Assembly (NCBI RefSeq): GCF_021545785.1
Contig: NZ_CP079801.1
Span: 682,001-746,000, forward strand
DNA: 64,000 nucleotides
Direction: 5' to 3'
Source: Halopseudomonas maritima
GTDB lineage: Bacteria > Pseudomonadota > Gammaproteobacteria > Pseudomonadales > Pseudomonadaceae
Made by a program: the position numbers and the translations under genes. The notes beneath the pieces were generated by a model. It worked only from the letters and a program-made list of their open reading frames with translations. It made no database searches and had not been told where the DNA came from. This document shows positions 9,656 through 18,280 of the stretch, in pieces (positions within the stretch are counted from its first letter, which is position 1; each line of letters opens with the position of its first letter).

Positions 9656-10609
9656 TCAGTCTTCGCGCAGCAGAATCACCTTACCCACCACCTGATCACG
9701 CGCCAACTCTTCGAAGGCCGCCTCGGCGTCGGCAAAGGCGAAGGTTTTTGCCACCATCGGCTTAAGCTCACCATTGGCAAACAGCGGAATCAGACGCTGC
9801 TCCATATCGGCCAGCAGGGTCGCCTTGAAGTCAGCATCGCGGGTACGCAGGGTCGAGCCCAGCAGACTGATGCGCTTGGCCAGCACTTTGGCCAGATCCA
9901 CCGTTGCCTCGCGGCCGCCCATAAGCCCGATCAGCACCCAGCGCGCATCTACAGCCAGCAGGTCCAGATGATCGGCCGCATAGGTTGCCCCTACCGGGTC
10001 CAGCGCTATATTGAAGGGCCCGAAATCCTTCAGTGCAGCAATGCCAGCCTGGCGCAGCACACCACCTTCAGCGCCCAGCTCCACACAGGCATCGAGCTTG
10101 TCCTGGCTGCCAACACTGACCCAGCAGGGGTTGCCTTGGGCCTTGCACAGCTGGATCGCGGCAGTGCCCACACCACTGGCGCCAGCGTGGATCACAACTT
10201 TTTCACCCGGGCGCGCATTACCCAATACGAAGATATTCAACCAGGCAGTGCTGAACACCTCAGGGATGGCAGCGGCCTCCGCCCAGTTCAGGCTATCGGG
10301 TACCGGTAACAGGTGACGCTGGTCAACCACCACCTCTTCAGCCATGCCACCACCGGCCAGCAGTGCACACACACGGTCGCCCAGCTGCCAGCGCGAACCT
10401 TCGCTGACCTCAATAACCTCGCCAGCGCACTCCAGACCCAGCACACCGGTAACACCTGGCGGTGGCGGATACATGCCGGCCTTCTGCAACAGATCGGCAC
10501 GGTTCAGGCCAGCAGCCTGCACACGAATACGGACCTCGCCGGACTTCAGCTCTACAGCACTCTGGGGCTGCCACGTCAGCGCCCCGCCCTCGGCTTGCAA
10601 TCCTCTCAC
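9656..10609 (-). CDS. NAD(P)H quinone oxidoreductase, PIG3-like zinc-free MDR family
   Basis: A medium-chain dehydrogenase/reductase of 317 residues. The N-terminal GroES-like fold contains AGLNRADLLQKAGMYPPPPG, typical of quinone oxidoreductases of the TP53I3 type. The cofactor-binding Rossmann motif is HAGASGVGTAAIQLCKA. The structural-zinc cysteine cluster is absent. It starts at GTG 10609 behind a strong GGAGG site. It probably reduces quinones with NADPH; the physiological substrate is not evident. Confidence 0.88.
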   Translation of the reverse strand: MRGLQAEGGALTWQPQSAVELKSGEVRIRVQAAGLNRADLLQKAGMYPPPPGVTGVLGLECAGEVIEVSEGSRWQLGDRVCALLAGGGMAEEVVVDQRHLLPVPDSLNWAEAAAIPEVFSTAWLNIFVLGNARPGEKVVIHAGASGVGTAAIQLCKAQGNPCWVSVGSQDKLDACVELGAEGGVLRQAGIAALKDFGPFNIALDPVGATYAADHLDLLAVDARWVLIGLMGGREATVDLAKVLAKRISLLGSTLRTRDADFKATLLADMEQRLIPLFANGELKPMVAKTFAFADAEAAFEELARDQVVGKVILLRED

Positions 10610-10704
10610 GCTACCTCCATAGTTCTTATCAATGGTAACCAGCGGGAACTCGCTGTCCCGCGTACACTCCTAAAAGCATACTCTCTCCGGACGCGATACC
10701 CCAG

Positions 10705-12801
10705 ATGAAAGGTTTCCCCCTCTTGCGCCGTACCTGCCTCATCGCCCTGCTGACTGTCAGCAGCAGCGTGCTGGCACTAGAACAGGTCCCCACGCTGGAT
10801 CTTGACCAGCTTCAGCCCAGCCGCGACCAGGTTGTCGCAAGCCAGAACACCGTCGAGCTGCTGCGTCGTCACCATTACAACCGCACCCGACTCGACGATG
10901 ACCTGTCGGCGCAGATGTATGACACCTACCTCAAACATCTGGACCCCCAGCGCAGCCTGTTTACCCAGCAGGACATTGACGTCTTTGCCGGCAACCGCCT
11001 GCGCATGGACGACCTGCTGCTCAAGGGTGACCTGAGCGTCGGTTTTGCCATGCACAAACGCCAACTGCAACGCCTGCAGGAGCGTCTGGTGTATAGCCTG
11101 GACCTGATCGAGAACAAGCTCGACGGCTTCGACTTCAACACCGACCAAGACATTCTGGTTGACCGCGAAGAGGCGCCTTGGGTCGCCGATGAAGACGCAC
11201 TGCAGCAGCTATGGCGCGCCCAAATCAAAGATGAAGTGCTGCGCCTGAAACTCGCAGGCAAGAGCCTGGACGATATCCGCGAGTTGCTCGGCAAGCGCTA
11301 TCGCGGTCAGCAGATACGCGTCAACCAGACCCGCTCAGAAGATGTATTCCAAAATTACATCAACGCCCTGGCGCAGGTCTACGACCCGCACACCCAGTAC
11401 CTGTCGCCGGAAAATGCCGAAAACTTCGATATCAACATGAGCCTGTCGCTGGAAGGTATCGGCGCGGTGCTGCAGAGCGATAACGAATACACCAAGATCG
11501 TGCGCCTGGTACCGGCCGGCCCCGCCAAGCGCAGCCAGCAGCTGGCAACCAGCGATCGCATCATTGGCGTTGGTCAGGCCGATGAAGACATGGTCGACGT
11601 AGTCGGCTGGCGCCTGGACGAAGTCGTCAAACTGATACGCGGCCCCAAGGGTTCTGCAGTGCGCCTTGAGGTGATTCCGGCCAGCAACCCGCCCGGGGAT
11701 TTGACCAGCAAGGTGGTAAACCTGACCCGTGAAGCCATCAAACTGGAAGATCAGGCCGCCAAGTCCTCAGTCATCGAACTGCAGGACAACGGTCGCGATT
11801 ATCGTATCGGCGTGATTGACGTACCCGGCTTTTATATCGATTTCAAAGCCTATCGCAAAGGCGACCCGGACTACCGCAGCACCACCCGCGACGTGCGCCG
11901 TCTGCTGGGCGAGCTGGGTGAGCAGAACGTAGACGGCGTGGTACTTGATCTGCGCGACAACGGCGGCGGCTCCCTGCAGGAAGCAACCGAGCTGACCGGC
12001 CTGTTTATCGACCGCGGCCCAACGGTGCTGGTGCGCGACAGCCAAGGCCAGGTGCAGCAGCTCGACGATCCGGAAGCCGGCGTTGCCTATACCGGCCCGA
12101 TGGCCGTACTGGTCAACCGGCTGTCAGCCTCCGCCTCGGAGATTTTCGCCGGCGCCATGCAGGACTATGGCCGCGCTCTGGTGATTGGCGAATCAACCTT
12201 TGGCAAGGGCACCGTGCAGTCCATCCAACCGCTCAATCACGGCGAGCTGAAACTAACCCTGGCCAAGTTCTACCGCGTCTCCGGTCAGAGCACCCAACAC
12301 CGTGGCGTGGTGCCCGATATCAGCTATCCGTCGCTGCTGGACAGCGAGGAGATCGGCGAAAGCGCCCTGCCCCATGCCATGCCCTGGGACACCATCGCGC
12401 CGGCGCGCTATAAAACCAGCAGCCACCTGCAGCCATTTGTTGCACAACTGCAGCGTCAACATGAAGCGCGCGCCGCCCAGGACCCTGACTTCATCTACAC
12501 CCTGGCGCGCATCGGCCTGGATGATGAGATCAAGGCACGCCTGACTATTCCGCTGAATGAAGGCAAGCGCAAACAACAGCAGGAAGATTATGAGCAGCGC
12601 CTGCTCGATCTGGAAAACCAGCGCCTGACCGCCCGTGGCGAAGAGCCCCTGACCAGTCTGGAGGAAGCAGACCCGTTGCTGGCCGAGGTGCCCACAGAAG
12701 AGGAAGACAAGGACCCGAAAGACGATGCCTTCCTACTGGAAACCAGCCTCATCCTGCTTGACCTTCTGCAGCTGGAGCAGCAGGTCGCTACAGCCAACTG
12801 A
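10705..12801 (+). CDS. prc: tail-specific periplasmic protease Prc (S41)
   Basis: Degrades periplasmic proteins by their C-termini and, in pseudomonads, takes part in envelope-stress (AlgU) signalling. The protein is 698 residues. It has a signal peptide (cleavage near VLA-LEQ), a DUF3340-type N-terminal region, a PDZ domain (about 240-335), and the catalytic Ser/Lys dyad in SASASEIFAGAMQDYG (Ser near 476) and STFGKGTVQ (Lys near 501). Downstream is an EAL/GGDEF gene, the same neighbour I recall for prc in P. aeruginosa. Confidence 0.95.
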   Translation: MKGFPLLRRTCLIALLTVSSSVLALEQVPTLDLDQLQPSRDQVVASQNTVELLRRHHYNRTRLDDDLSAQMYDTYLKHLDPQRSLFTQQDIDVFAGNRLRMDDLLLKGDLSVGFAMHKRQLQRLQERLVYSLDLIENKLDGFDFNTDQDILVDREEAPWVADEDALQQLWRAQIKDEVLRLKLAGKSLDDIRELLGKRYRGQQIRVNQTRSEDVFQNYINALAQVYDPHTQYLSPENAENFDINMSLSLEGIGAVLQSDNEYTKIVRLVPAGPAKRSQQLATSDRIIGVGQADEDMVDVVGWRLDEVVKLIRGPKGSAVRLEVIPASNPPGDLTSKVVNLTREAIKLEDQAAKSSVIELQDNGRDYRIGVIDVPGFYIDFKAYRKGDPDYRSTTRDVRRLLGELGEQNVDGVVLDLRDNGGGSLQEATELTGLFIDRGPTVLVRDSQGQVQQLDDPEAGVAYTGPMAVLVNRLSASASEIFAGAMQDYGRALVIGESTFGKGTVQSIQPLNHGELKLTLAKFYRVSGQSTQHRGVVPDISYPSLLDSEEIGESALPHAMPWDTIAPARYKTSSHLQPFVAQLQRQHEARAAQDPDFIYTLARIGLDDEIKARLTIPLNEGKRKQQQEDYEQRLLDLENQRLTARGEEPLTSLEEADPLLAEVPTEEEDKDPKDDAFLLETSLILLDLLQLEQQVATAN

Positions 12802-12806
12802 CAATC

Positions 12807-12829
12807 GCGCCCGCCACCCCGGCGGGCGC
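12807..12829 (+). terminator. GC hairpin after prc
   Basis: A 9-bp perfect stem (12807-12815 with 12821-12829) carries loop ACCCC. There is no U-tract. Its right arm abuts the Pho box that follows. Confidence 0.45.
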
Positions 12830-12846
12830 TGTCATATCCCTGTCAC
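12829..12846 (+). promoter_or_regulatory. Pho box (PhoB site) before the EAL-GGDEF gene
   Basis: CTGTCATATCCCTGTCAC consists of two 7-base PhoB half-sites, CTGTCAT and CTGTCAC, with the correct 4-base spacer. Only the last base departs from the consensus repeat. It reads toward the downstream c-di-GMP gene and ends 102 bases before its ATG. A weak -10 (TAGCAC, 12854-12859) follows. It is nearly identical in its repeats to the Pho box at 34947-34964. Confidence 0.75.
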
Positions 12847-12948
12847 AAAACGCTAGCACACTGCCACGATCAGGACTCATGGAAGCGTGCCCGCCAGTTG
12901 AATTCCGGGCGGCCAGGTACGGCCAAACCACATATGCCTGGATAGCCT

Positions 12949-14739
12949 ATGACCCTTTCCGAACAGCGCCAGTCCCTGATTACCATCTTGAACAGGGGGG
13001 CGGTCAACAGCCTTTTTCAGCCCATTGTCTCGACACTGGAAGAACGCATCGTAGGGTTCGAAGCGCTCAGTCGGGGCCCGTCCAACAGTCCGCTGCACTC
13101 CCCCCTGACATTATTTGCCGCCGCCCGCCACCACGGCATTCTCACCGAGCTGGAAATGCTCTGCCGCGAGCGCGCCATCAGCCGGTTCCGCAGCCTTGGT
13201 CTGCCGGGCAAGCTGTTTCTCAACGTCTCTCCAGAGAGCCTGCTGGAGCAGCAGCACTACCGCGGTCAGACCCTGGCGCTGCTGGAGGCTAACGGCCTAT
13301 CCCCTGATCAGATTGTTATCGAGCTGACCGAGCAGGCGCCGATTGAAGACCTGTCTCTACTGCAATCAGCGCTACTCCATTACCGCGACATGGGGTTCTC
13401 CATCGCCCTCGACGACTTGGGCGCAGGCTACTCGAGCCTGCGGCTGTGGTCTGAACTGCAGCCGGAATACGTCAAGATTGATCGCCACTTTGTCGATGGT
13501 ATTCACCGCGACCCGGTCAAGCGCGAATTCGTCAGCTCCATCCTGCAAATGGCCAAGGCCTCGCGCGCGCAAGTGATTGCCGAAGGCATCGAGCTGCGAG
13601 AGGAGCTGGCGGTGCTGCAGGAAATCGGCATCGACTGGGTGCAGGGCTACCTGCTCGGGCGCCCGGATAGCCACCCGGCATTGAACGACACCAAGCTCGC
13701 CGAACTGCTTGGCCAACATCAAAGCGGGGGCAATGATGATGCCCCCATTCACAGCTTGCTGCTGCCGGTCGGCGGCATCCCGGAGCACACCAAAGTACAG
13801 CACGTGCTCGACTGCTTCCAGCAACAGCCGTCACTGAACACCCTGGCTATTGTCGATGAGCACCAGCGGCCGATTGGTGCGGTACAGCGTCACGCCCTCA
13901 GCCAGACGATGCTCAAACCCTTTGCCCAGGAAATCTACAGCCGCAAACCAATCAACCAGTTGATGGATCCCGATTGCCTGGTGGTAGACATCCGCCAGAG
14001 CCTGCAGCGGGTCAGCCGACTGCTTACCAGCCGCGCCAGGCAGCGCCTGGAAGACGACTTTATTATTGTCGATCAGGGCGTCTACAAGGGGCTGGGGCGC
14101 GGTATCGACGTGCTGCGCCAGATCACCGAGCTGAAGCTGCAGCAGGCGCGGCACGCCAACCCACTGACCCTGCTGCCCGGCAACATCCCCATTCAGCAGT
14201 GCCTGCAGCGCTTGCTGGAACAGGCCGTTGACGCACGCCTGTGCTATATCGACCTGGACAACTTCAAGCCCTTCAACGACCTCTATGGTTACGGCAAAGG
14301 CGATGAAGTTCTGCTTGGCCTGGCACAACTGCTACGCGAACTGTGCGATCCGCGCTGTGACTTCGTTGGCCATATCGGTGGCGACGACTTCATGCTGGTG
14401 ATGCGCAGCAGTGACTGGAGCACTCGCCTGCAGCAGCTCGATCAGCGTTTTGCTCAGTTGTGTCGCAGTCTTTATAGACCAGAGCATATCCAGGCCAACG
14501 GGTTTACCGCCCCCGACCGCGAGGGCAAATGGCGCCACCATGACCTGCTGAATCTATCCATCGGCGTCATTCCCCTGCTGGGCCACCAGGCCGATCGCTT
14601 TGACCCGTCACGGCTGGCAGAGCTCGCCTCGCGAGCCAAGCATGACGCCAAAAAACAACGTGGCTTCAGCGTGGTCGTGCAACACCTGACCCTGACCCCT
14701 TTTGACAATAGCGAGACGCCGATCAACCTCTGCAGCTAA
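12949..14739 (+). CDS. EAL-CBS-GGDEF cyclic di-GMP protein
   Basis: A cytosolic 596-residue protein. The N-terminal EAL phosphodiesterase domain (about 10-245) keeps the key motifs: FEALSRG, FLNVSPESL, ELTEQ, DDLGAGYSSL, KIDR, EGIE and QGYLLG. It is probably catalytically competent. A CBS-pair-like region (about 260-395) follows. The C-terminal GGDEF domain (about 400-580) carries GGDDF in place of GGDEF and no RxxD inhibitory site at the usual spacing. It could cleave c-di-GMP, make it, or sense GTP through a weak GGDEF domain. The upstream Pho box predicts induction on phosphate starvation. Confidence 0.9.
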   Translation: MTLSEQRQSLITILNRGAVNSLFQPIVSTLEERIVGFEALSRGPSNSPLHSPLTLFAAARHHGILTELEMLCRERAISRFRSLGLPGKLFLNVSPESLLEQQHYRGQTLALLEANGLSPDQIVIELTEQAPIEDLSLLQSALLHYRDMGFSIALDDLGAGYSSLRLWSELQPEYVKIDRHFVDGIHRDPVKREFVSSILQMAKASRAQVIAEGIELREELAVLQEIGIDWVQGYLLGRPDSHPALNDTKLAELLGQHQSGGNDDAPIHSLLLPVGGIPEHTKVQHVLDCFQQQPSLNTLAIVDEHQRPIGAVQRHALSQTMLKPFAQEIYSRKPINQLMDPDCLVVDIRQSLQRVSRLLTSRARQRLEDDFIIVDQGVYKGLGRGIDVLRQITELKLQQARHANPLTLLPGNIPIQQCLQRLLEQAVDARLCYIDLDNFKPFNDLYGYGKGDEVLLGLAQLLRELCDPRCDFVGHIGGDDFMLVMRSSDWSTRLQQLDQRFAQLCRSLYRPEHIQANGFTAPDREGKWRHHDLLNLSIGVIPLLGHQADRFDPSRLAELASRAKHDAKKQRGFSVVVQHLTLTPFDNSETPINLCS

Positions 14740-14863
14740 GATCAGCGAATGATCTATGCTCTGGGGAACACGAATCGGTAACACCCAGCCGCCAGCAACC
14801 GAGTAGCGCTGGCCGGCACCCAGCGGTATTGATACGTGCTTGCCAACCATCTGTGGGGACGTC

Positions 14864-15589
14864 GTGAGAGTCATTCTGTACTGTCTGCTGGTACTGCTGG
14901 GCTGCAGTTCAACCCTGCACGCTACCCCCCTGCTGTGGGGCTACTCGCCCTCAGACCCGCCGCCGTACGTTGCGCTGTCCGGGGTTGACCTGCAACCAAG
15001 CCTGACCCGTGAACTGGGCGAGTTGGTCGGCGAATACCTGAATCGCCCGGTAACCTTCATCGCCCTGCCAAACAACCGCATCGACGAGGCACTGGACAGC
15101 GGTCGCATTCACCTGATCTGCAATACGCAACCCGAATGGCACAGCAAGCCAACTCAACTCTACTGGTCAGAGGTTTTATACGACGACGCAGACGTTGTCG
15201 CCACCGCTGCAGGCAAGCCGGCGCCGGATAGTCTGAGCAGCCTGCAGGGTGCGCTGGTAGGAACTACATTCGGGTATCACTACAGCAGCGCCCTGACCGC
15301 AGCCTTCGCGCAGGGCGCGCTGACGCGCCACGACGTGAGGGATATCCAGACACGCCTGAAGATGCTGGAGCGCGGTCGCCTTGACGCCAGCATTGACCTG
15401 CGCCGTGCGCTGCGCCACCACCTGCGCATCACACCAGCCGCCATCACCGTAAGCGACTGGGAGCTGGAGCGCTTCTACCTGCGCTGCGCTGCGCCCAAGC
15501 GCAGGCCGGGCAGCGAACAGCTCATCAACGCTATCGACCAGCTGCTCAGCAACGGCCAGATCCAGCAATTACTGCAGCGATACGAGTAG
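14864..15589 (+). CDS. periplasmic solute-binding protein, family 3-like
   Basis: About 241 residues. The N-terminus is a signal peptide, VRVILYCLLVLLGCSS, with a possible lipobox (LLGC). The rest resembles bacterial extracellular solute-binding proteins of the amino-acid/GltI type (PYV..GVDLQPSLTRELGELVGEYLNRPV near the start; GTTFGYHYSS in the middle). No transporter subunits are adjacent, so it may be an orphan sensor or binding protein. The start is GTG 14864, preceded by GGGGA. The ligand is unknown. Confidence 0.75.
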   Translation: MRVILYCLLVLLGCSSTLHATPLLWGYSPSDPPPYVALSGVDLQPSLTRELGELVGEYLNRPVTFIALPNNRIDEALDSGRIHLICNTQPEWHSKPTQLYWSEVLYDDADVVATAAGKPAPDSLSSLQGALVGTTFGYHYSSALTAAFAQGALTRHDVRDIQTRLKMLERGRLDASIDLRRALRHHLRITPAAITVSDWELERFYLRCAAPKRRPGSEQLINAIDQLLSNGQIQQLLQRYE

Positions 15590-15596
15590 CGACGGG

Positions 15597-15619
15597 TTAC
15601 CCACAGGATCTGTGGATAA
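15597..15619. promoter_or_regulatory. inward-facing pair of DnaA-box-like 9-mers
   Basis: TTACCCACA (15597-15605, one mismatch to TTATCCACA) faces TGTGGATAA (15611-15619, a perfect box on the minus strand). The pair lies directly after the binding-protein gene. The dyad could also form a small hairpin. Confidence 0.35.
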
Positions 15620-15807
15620 CTCTGTGAAGAAAACTAGGAAAACCGTCTCAAACGCCCGTTTATATGCGCCTGCAGACAATCCGCGCATATTTTGACCAAT
15701 GAAAAATATGCATGTTTTTCAGTCAGTTACGACCTAGGCGAGAAATCAGAAAAGGAAGGGAAAGTAAATAGCAGGTGTTACCGAAAAATGTGCATAACAG
15801 TAACACT

Positions 15808-15839
15808 GAAACGCCCGACGGCCTTGCCTCGGGCGTTTC
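15808..15839 (-). terminator. terminator of the FKBP lipoprotein gene
   Basis: An 11-bp perfect stem pairs 15808-15818 with 15829-15839 around a 10-base loop, 15 bases past the end of the minus-strand FKBP gene. The U-tract is poor. The remaining intergenic stretch back to 15590 is AT-rich, with no gene I can support. Confidence 0.6.
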
Positions 15840-15853
15840 GACGTGTTACCGAA

Positions 15854-16558
15854 TCACTCTTGGCGCGGCTTGATGGAGACCAACTCCATGTCAAAGACCA
15901 GGATCGAGTTCGGCGGAATAACCGGGCTCGGGCTGCGCGGACCGTAGGCCAGTTCAGCCGGGACAGTCACCGTCCACTTGTCGCCAACGTGCATCAGTTG
16001 CAGCACTTCGACCCAGCCCGGAATAACGCCAGCTACCGGCAGCTCAGCCGGCTCGCCACGCTCCAGAGAGCTATCGAACACAGTGCCATCGATCAAGCGC
16101 CCTTCGTAGTGGACGACCACAACATCGTCCGCCTGCGGCTGAGCAGCGTCCTCATCGCCCGAGGCAACAACCTCGTACTGCAGACCAGACTCGGTGCTGG
16201 TCACACCGTCTTTAGCAGCGTGTTCTTCAAGGTACTTCTTGTTGGCATCCAGCGCTTCGTTGGCAAGTGCCTCAGCGCGCTCCTGTGCGCGCTGCTGCAG
16301 CGCGTTGAAAGCACTGGTCAGCTCTTCATCGCCCACCCGCTGCTCTTGCTTGCCAAGCGCATCCTGCAGGCCCAATGCCAACGCCTGCGGATCGATATCT
16401 TCCAGACCATCCTGCAACAGGCTCTGACCCATGTTAAGGCCAATACCGTAGGAGGCTTGCTGGATGGGGGTAGTGAGTTCCGGTTGTTTTTCCTTGTCAC
16501 AACCGGCCAGAACCAGGACACCGACTGCAACGCTGACTGCCAGCAAATTACGCTTCAT
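15854..16558 (-). CDS. fkpA: FKBP-type peptidyl-prolyl isomerase lipoprotein (FkpA/Mip-like)
   Basis: A periplasmic foldase that isomerises prolyl bonds, about 234 residues. The signal peptide ends in the lipobox VLAGC, so it is a lipoprotein. A helical dimerisation domain (about 30-125, IQQASYGIGLNMGQSL) is followed by the FKBP domain with VVVHYEGRLIDGTVFDSS, VIPGWVEVLQLM and AYGPRSP..IPPNSILVF. The ATG at 16558 has AGGTAAG upstream; the nine-residue extension to 16585 lacks support. The tRNA genes lie upstream. Confidence 0.93.
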   Translation of the reverse strand: MKRNLLAVSVAVGVLVLAGCDKEKQPELTTPIQQASYGIGLNMGQSLLQDGLEDIDPQALALGLQDALGKQEQRVGDEELTSAFNALQQRAQERAEALANEALDANKKYLEEHAAKDGVTSTESGLQYEVVASGDEDAAQPQADDVVVVHYEGRLIDGTVFDSSLERGEPAELPVAGVIPGWVEVLQLMHVGDKWTVTVPAELAYGPRSPSPVIPPNSILVFDMELVSIKPRQE

Positions 16559-16709
16559 GCTTACCTCAATAGACAGACCCGACACGGGCGAAAGTAAGCA
16601 GGCAGCTTATCAGGGCTTGCAGATGCAGGCTACCGGGACGACAACGAATGTGACCCTGTACCGCAGGCAAAAACAGAAAGGGGAATCAGATACTACAGGA
16701 GGGGGGAAA

Positions 16710-16786
16710 TGGCGCAGCGGACGGGACTCGAACCCGCGACCCCCGGCGTGACAGGCCGGTATTCTAACCAACTGAACTACCGCTGC
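16710..16786 (-). tRNA. tRNA-Asp (GUC)
   Basis: A 77-nt cloverleaf with encoded CCA (16710-16712). The acceptor stem GCAGCGG pairs with CCGCTGC, the anticodon loop reads CTGTCAC (GUC), and the T-loop is TTCGAGT. It lies 13 nt downstream of tRNA-Val on the same strand and shares its promoter. Confidence 0.97.
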
Positions 16787-16799
16787 GCTATTCTTCGAG

Positions 16800-16875
16800 T
16801 GGTGGGTGATGACGGGATCGAACCGCCGACCCTCTGCTTGTAAGGCAGATGCTCTCCCAGCTGAGCTAATCACCC
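16800..16875 (-). tRNA. tRNA-Val (UAC)
   Basis: A 76-nt cloverleaf with encoded CCA (16800-16802). The acceptor GGGTGAT pairs with ATCACCC, the anticodon loop CTTACAA gives UAC, and the T-loop is TTCGATC. It is the first gene of the tRNA-Val/tRNA-Asp transcript. Confidence 0.97.
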
Positions 16876-16897
16876 GTTTGCTCTCGAAGTGGTGCGC

Positions 16898-16926
16898 ATT
16901 CTAGGGAGCTTTTTCGAATCTGGCAA
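16898..16926 (-). promoter_or_regulatory. sigma-70 promoter of the tRNA operon
   Basis: On the minus strand, TTGCCA (16921-16926) and TAGAAT (16898-16903) are separated by exactly 17 bases. The downstream discriminator is GC-rich (GCGCACC), as expected for a stringently controlled stable-RNA promoter, and lies 22 bases before the mature tRNA-Val end. Confidence 0.8.
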
Positions 16927-17123
16927 CACCTTTTTCAAAAAAAAATTCAGGTTATTTCAATATCTTATTCCACCCCCCGGAAACACTGGCTGCCAACCGA
17001 TGGCTGAGGCACTATTGGGCGCTTTCCCCGGGAAGCACAATCGAACCGACCCGCCCAGCGATGGCAGAGTAGGTTCCTTCGTTCGTTGCTTCCCAAGACC
17101 TTAGCAACAGAAAGGACAGCACC

Positions 17124-18041
17124 ATGTGGTTTCGTAACCTGCTCATCTATCGCTTCAGCCAACCCGTCCCCTTCAGCGAATCCGAGCTGGTCGACGCGCT
17201 CGAACAGAAAGCCGCCCGCCCCTGCGCCAGTCAGGAGACCCACACCCTTGGCTGGACCACGCCCTGGGGCCGTCACTCGGAAAACCGTGTAGAGGTCAGC
17301 AACGGCTACTGGCTGATCGCAATGCGCAAGGAAGAGCGCATCCTGCCCGGCAGCGTGGTGAAGGAAGCGCTGGCCGAGAAGGTTGAGGAAATCGAGAACC
17401 GCGACGCCCGCAAGGTCTACAAGAAAGAGCGCGACACACTCAAGGACGACATCATCATGTCGCTGCTGCCTCGCGCCTTCACCCGCACCCAGACCACCTT
17501 TGCCTGCATCTGCCCGGCCGAAGGCTGGATCGCGGTCGACAGCTCCAGCCACAAACGCGCCGAAGACCTGCTGAGCCTGCTGCGCGAATGCACCGGCTCG
17601 CTGCCCGTGCGCCCCCTGAACGTAAAAATCGCGCCGGCTGCCTGCATGACCCAATGGGTGAAAGAAAACCAGGCTCCCGAGCAACTGCAGATCGGTGACG
17701 ATTGCGAACTACGTGACACCAGTGAAGACGGCGGCGTGGTGCGCTGCAAGCGTCAGGATCTGGCCAGCGACGAGATCCAGCTGCACCTGAGCGCCGGCAA
17801 GCAGGTCAGTCAGCTGATGCTGCAATGGCAAGAGAAGCTCAGCTTCAGCCTGGACGACAAACTGACCCTCAAGCGCGTGAAGTTCGAAGACTTGCTGCGC
17901 GACGAAGCGGAAGAAAATGGCGGTGACGATATGCTCAGCCAGCTGGACGCCAGCTTCACCATCATGTCCAACACCCTCAGTGAGCTGATCCCCTCTCTGA
18001 CCAATGCGCTGGGCGGTGAAGACATTCCTCAGGGCGTGTAA
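17124..18041 (+). CDS. rdgC: recombination-associated protein RdgC
   Basis: RdgC is a ring-shaped nucleoid DNA-binding protein that restrains RecA; 305 residues, the normal length. The N-terminus MWFRNLLIYRFSQP and the internal LGWTTPWGRHSE and TQTTFACICPAEGWIAVDSSS are typical of the family. It is single-gene; the 392-nt gap downstream holds DnaA-box-like motifs and an AT-rich block. Confidence 0.96.
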   Translation: MWFRNLLIYRFSQPVPFSESELVDALEQKAARPCASQETHTLGWTTPWGRHSENRVEVSNGYWLIAMRKEERILPGSVVKEALAEKVEEIENRDARKVYKKERDTLKDDIIMSLLPRAFTRTQTTFACICPAEGWIAVDSSSHKRAEDLLSLLRECTGSLPVRPLNVKIAPAACMTQWVKENQAPEQLQIGDDCELRDTSEDGGVVRCKRQDLASDEIQLHLSAGKQVSQLMLQWQEKLSFSLDDKLTLKRVKFEDLLRDEAEENGGDDMLSQLDASFTIMSNTLSELIPSLTNALGGEDIPQGV

Positions 18042-18145
18042 ATCGCCATTGTGCCTGAGAGACTCCCCCCTCTCAGGCAACCAGCAAACCTCGGCCGCGT
18101 TGCCGGCAAGATCGTCAAAGCGTTGCCACACATGGGCTCCAGCAA

Positions 18146-18182
18146 GCTATCCACAATATCTGTTGATAAGGTTGTGGATAGC
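18146..18182. repeat. 11-bp inverted repeat carrying DnaA-box-like motifs
   Basis: GCTATCCACAA (18146-18156) is mirrored perfectly by 18172-18182 around a 15-base spacer. It contains CTATCCACA (18147-18155), TGTTGATAA (18161-18169) and TGTGGATAG (18173-18181), each one mismatch from a DnaA box. It could act as a DnaA-binding site or as the rdgC transcript-end hairpin. Confidence 0.5.
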
Positions 18183-18232
18183 CTGACCAAAAGCGCTCAC
18201 ACACCAGTACCGACGGGGCACAAGCTCAGAAT

Positions 18233-18280
18233 GGTTAAAATTTAACCTATTTTTTTCCCTTTAAAATCAATAGGTTATTT
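18233..18280. other. AT-rich palindromic block in the rdgC/lipoprotein convergent gap
   Basis: GGTTAAAATTTAACC (18233-18247) is a perfect palindrome followed by a T7 run. TAACCTAT (18243-18250) is mirrored by ATAGGTTA (18270-18277). The short palindrome plus T-run could serve as a bidirectional terminator; in this GC-rich genome the block also stands out as an easily melted region. No gene is visible between 18042 and 18433. Confidence 0.45.
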
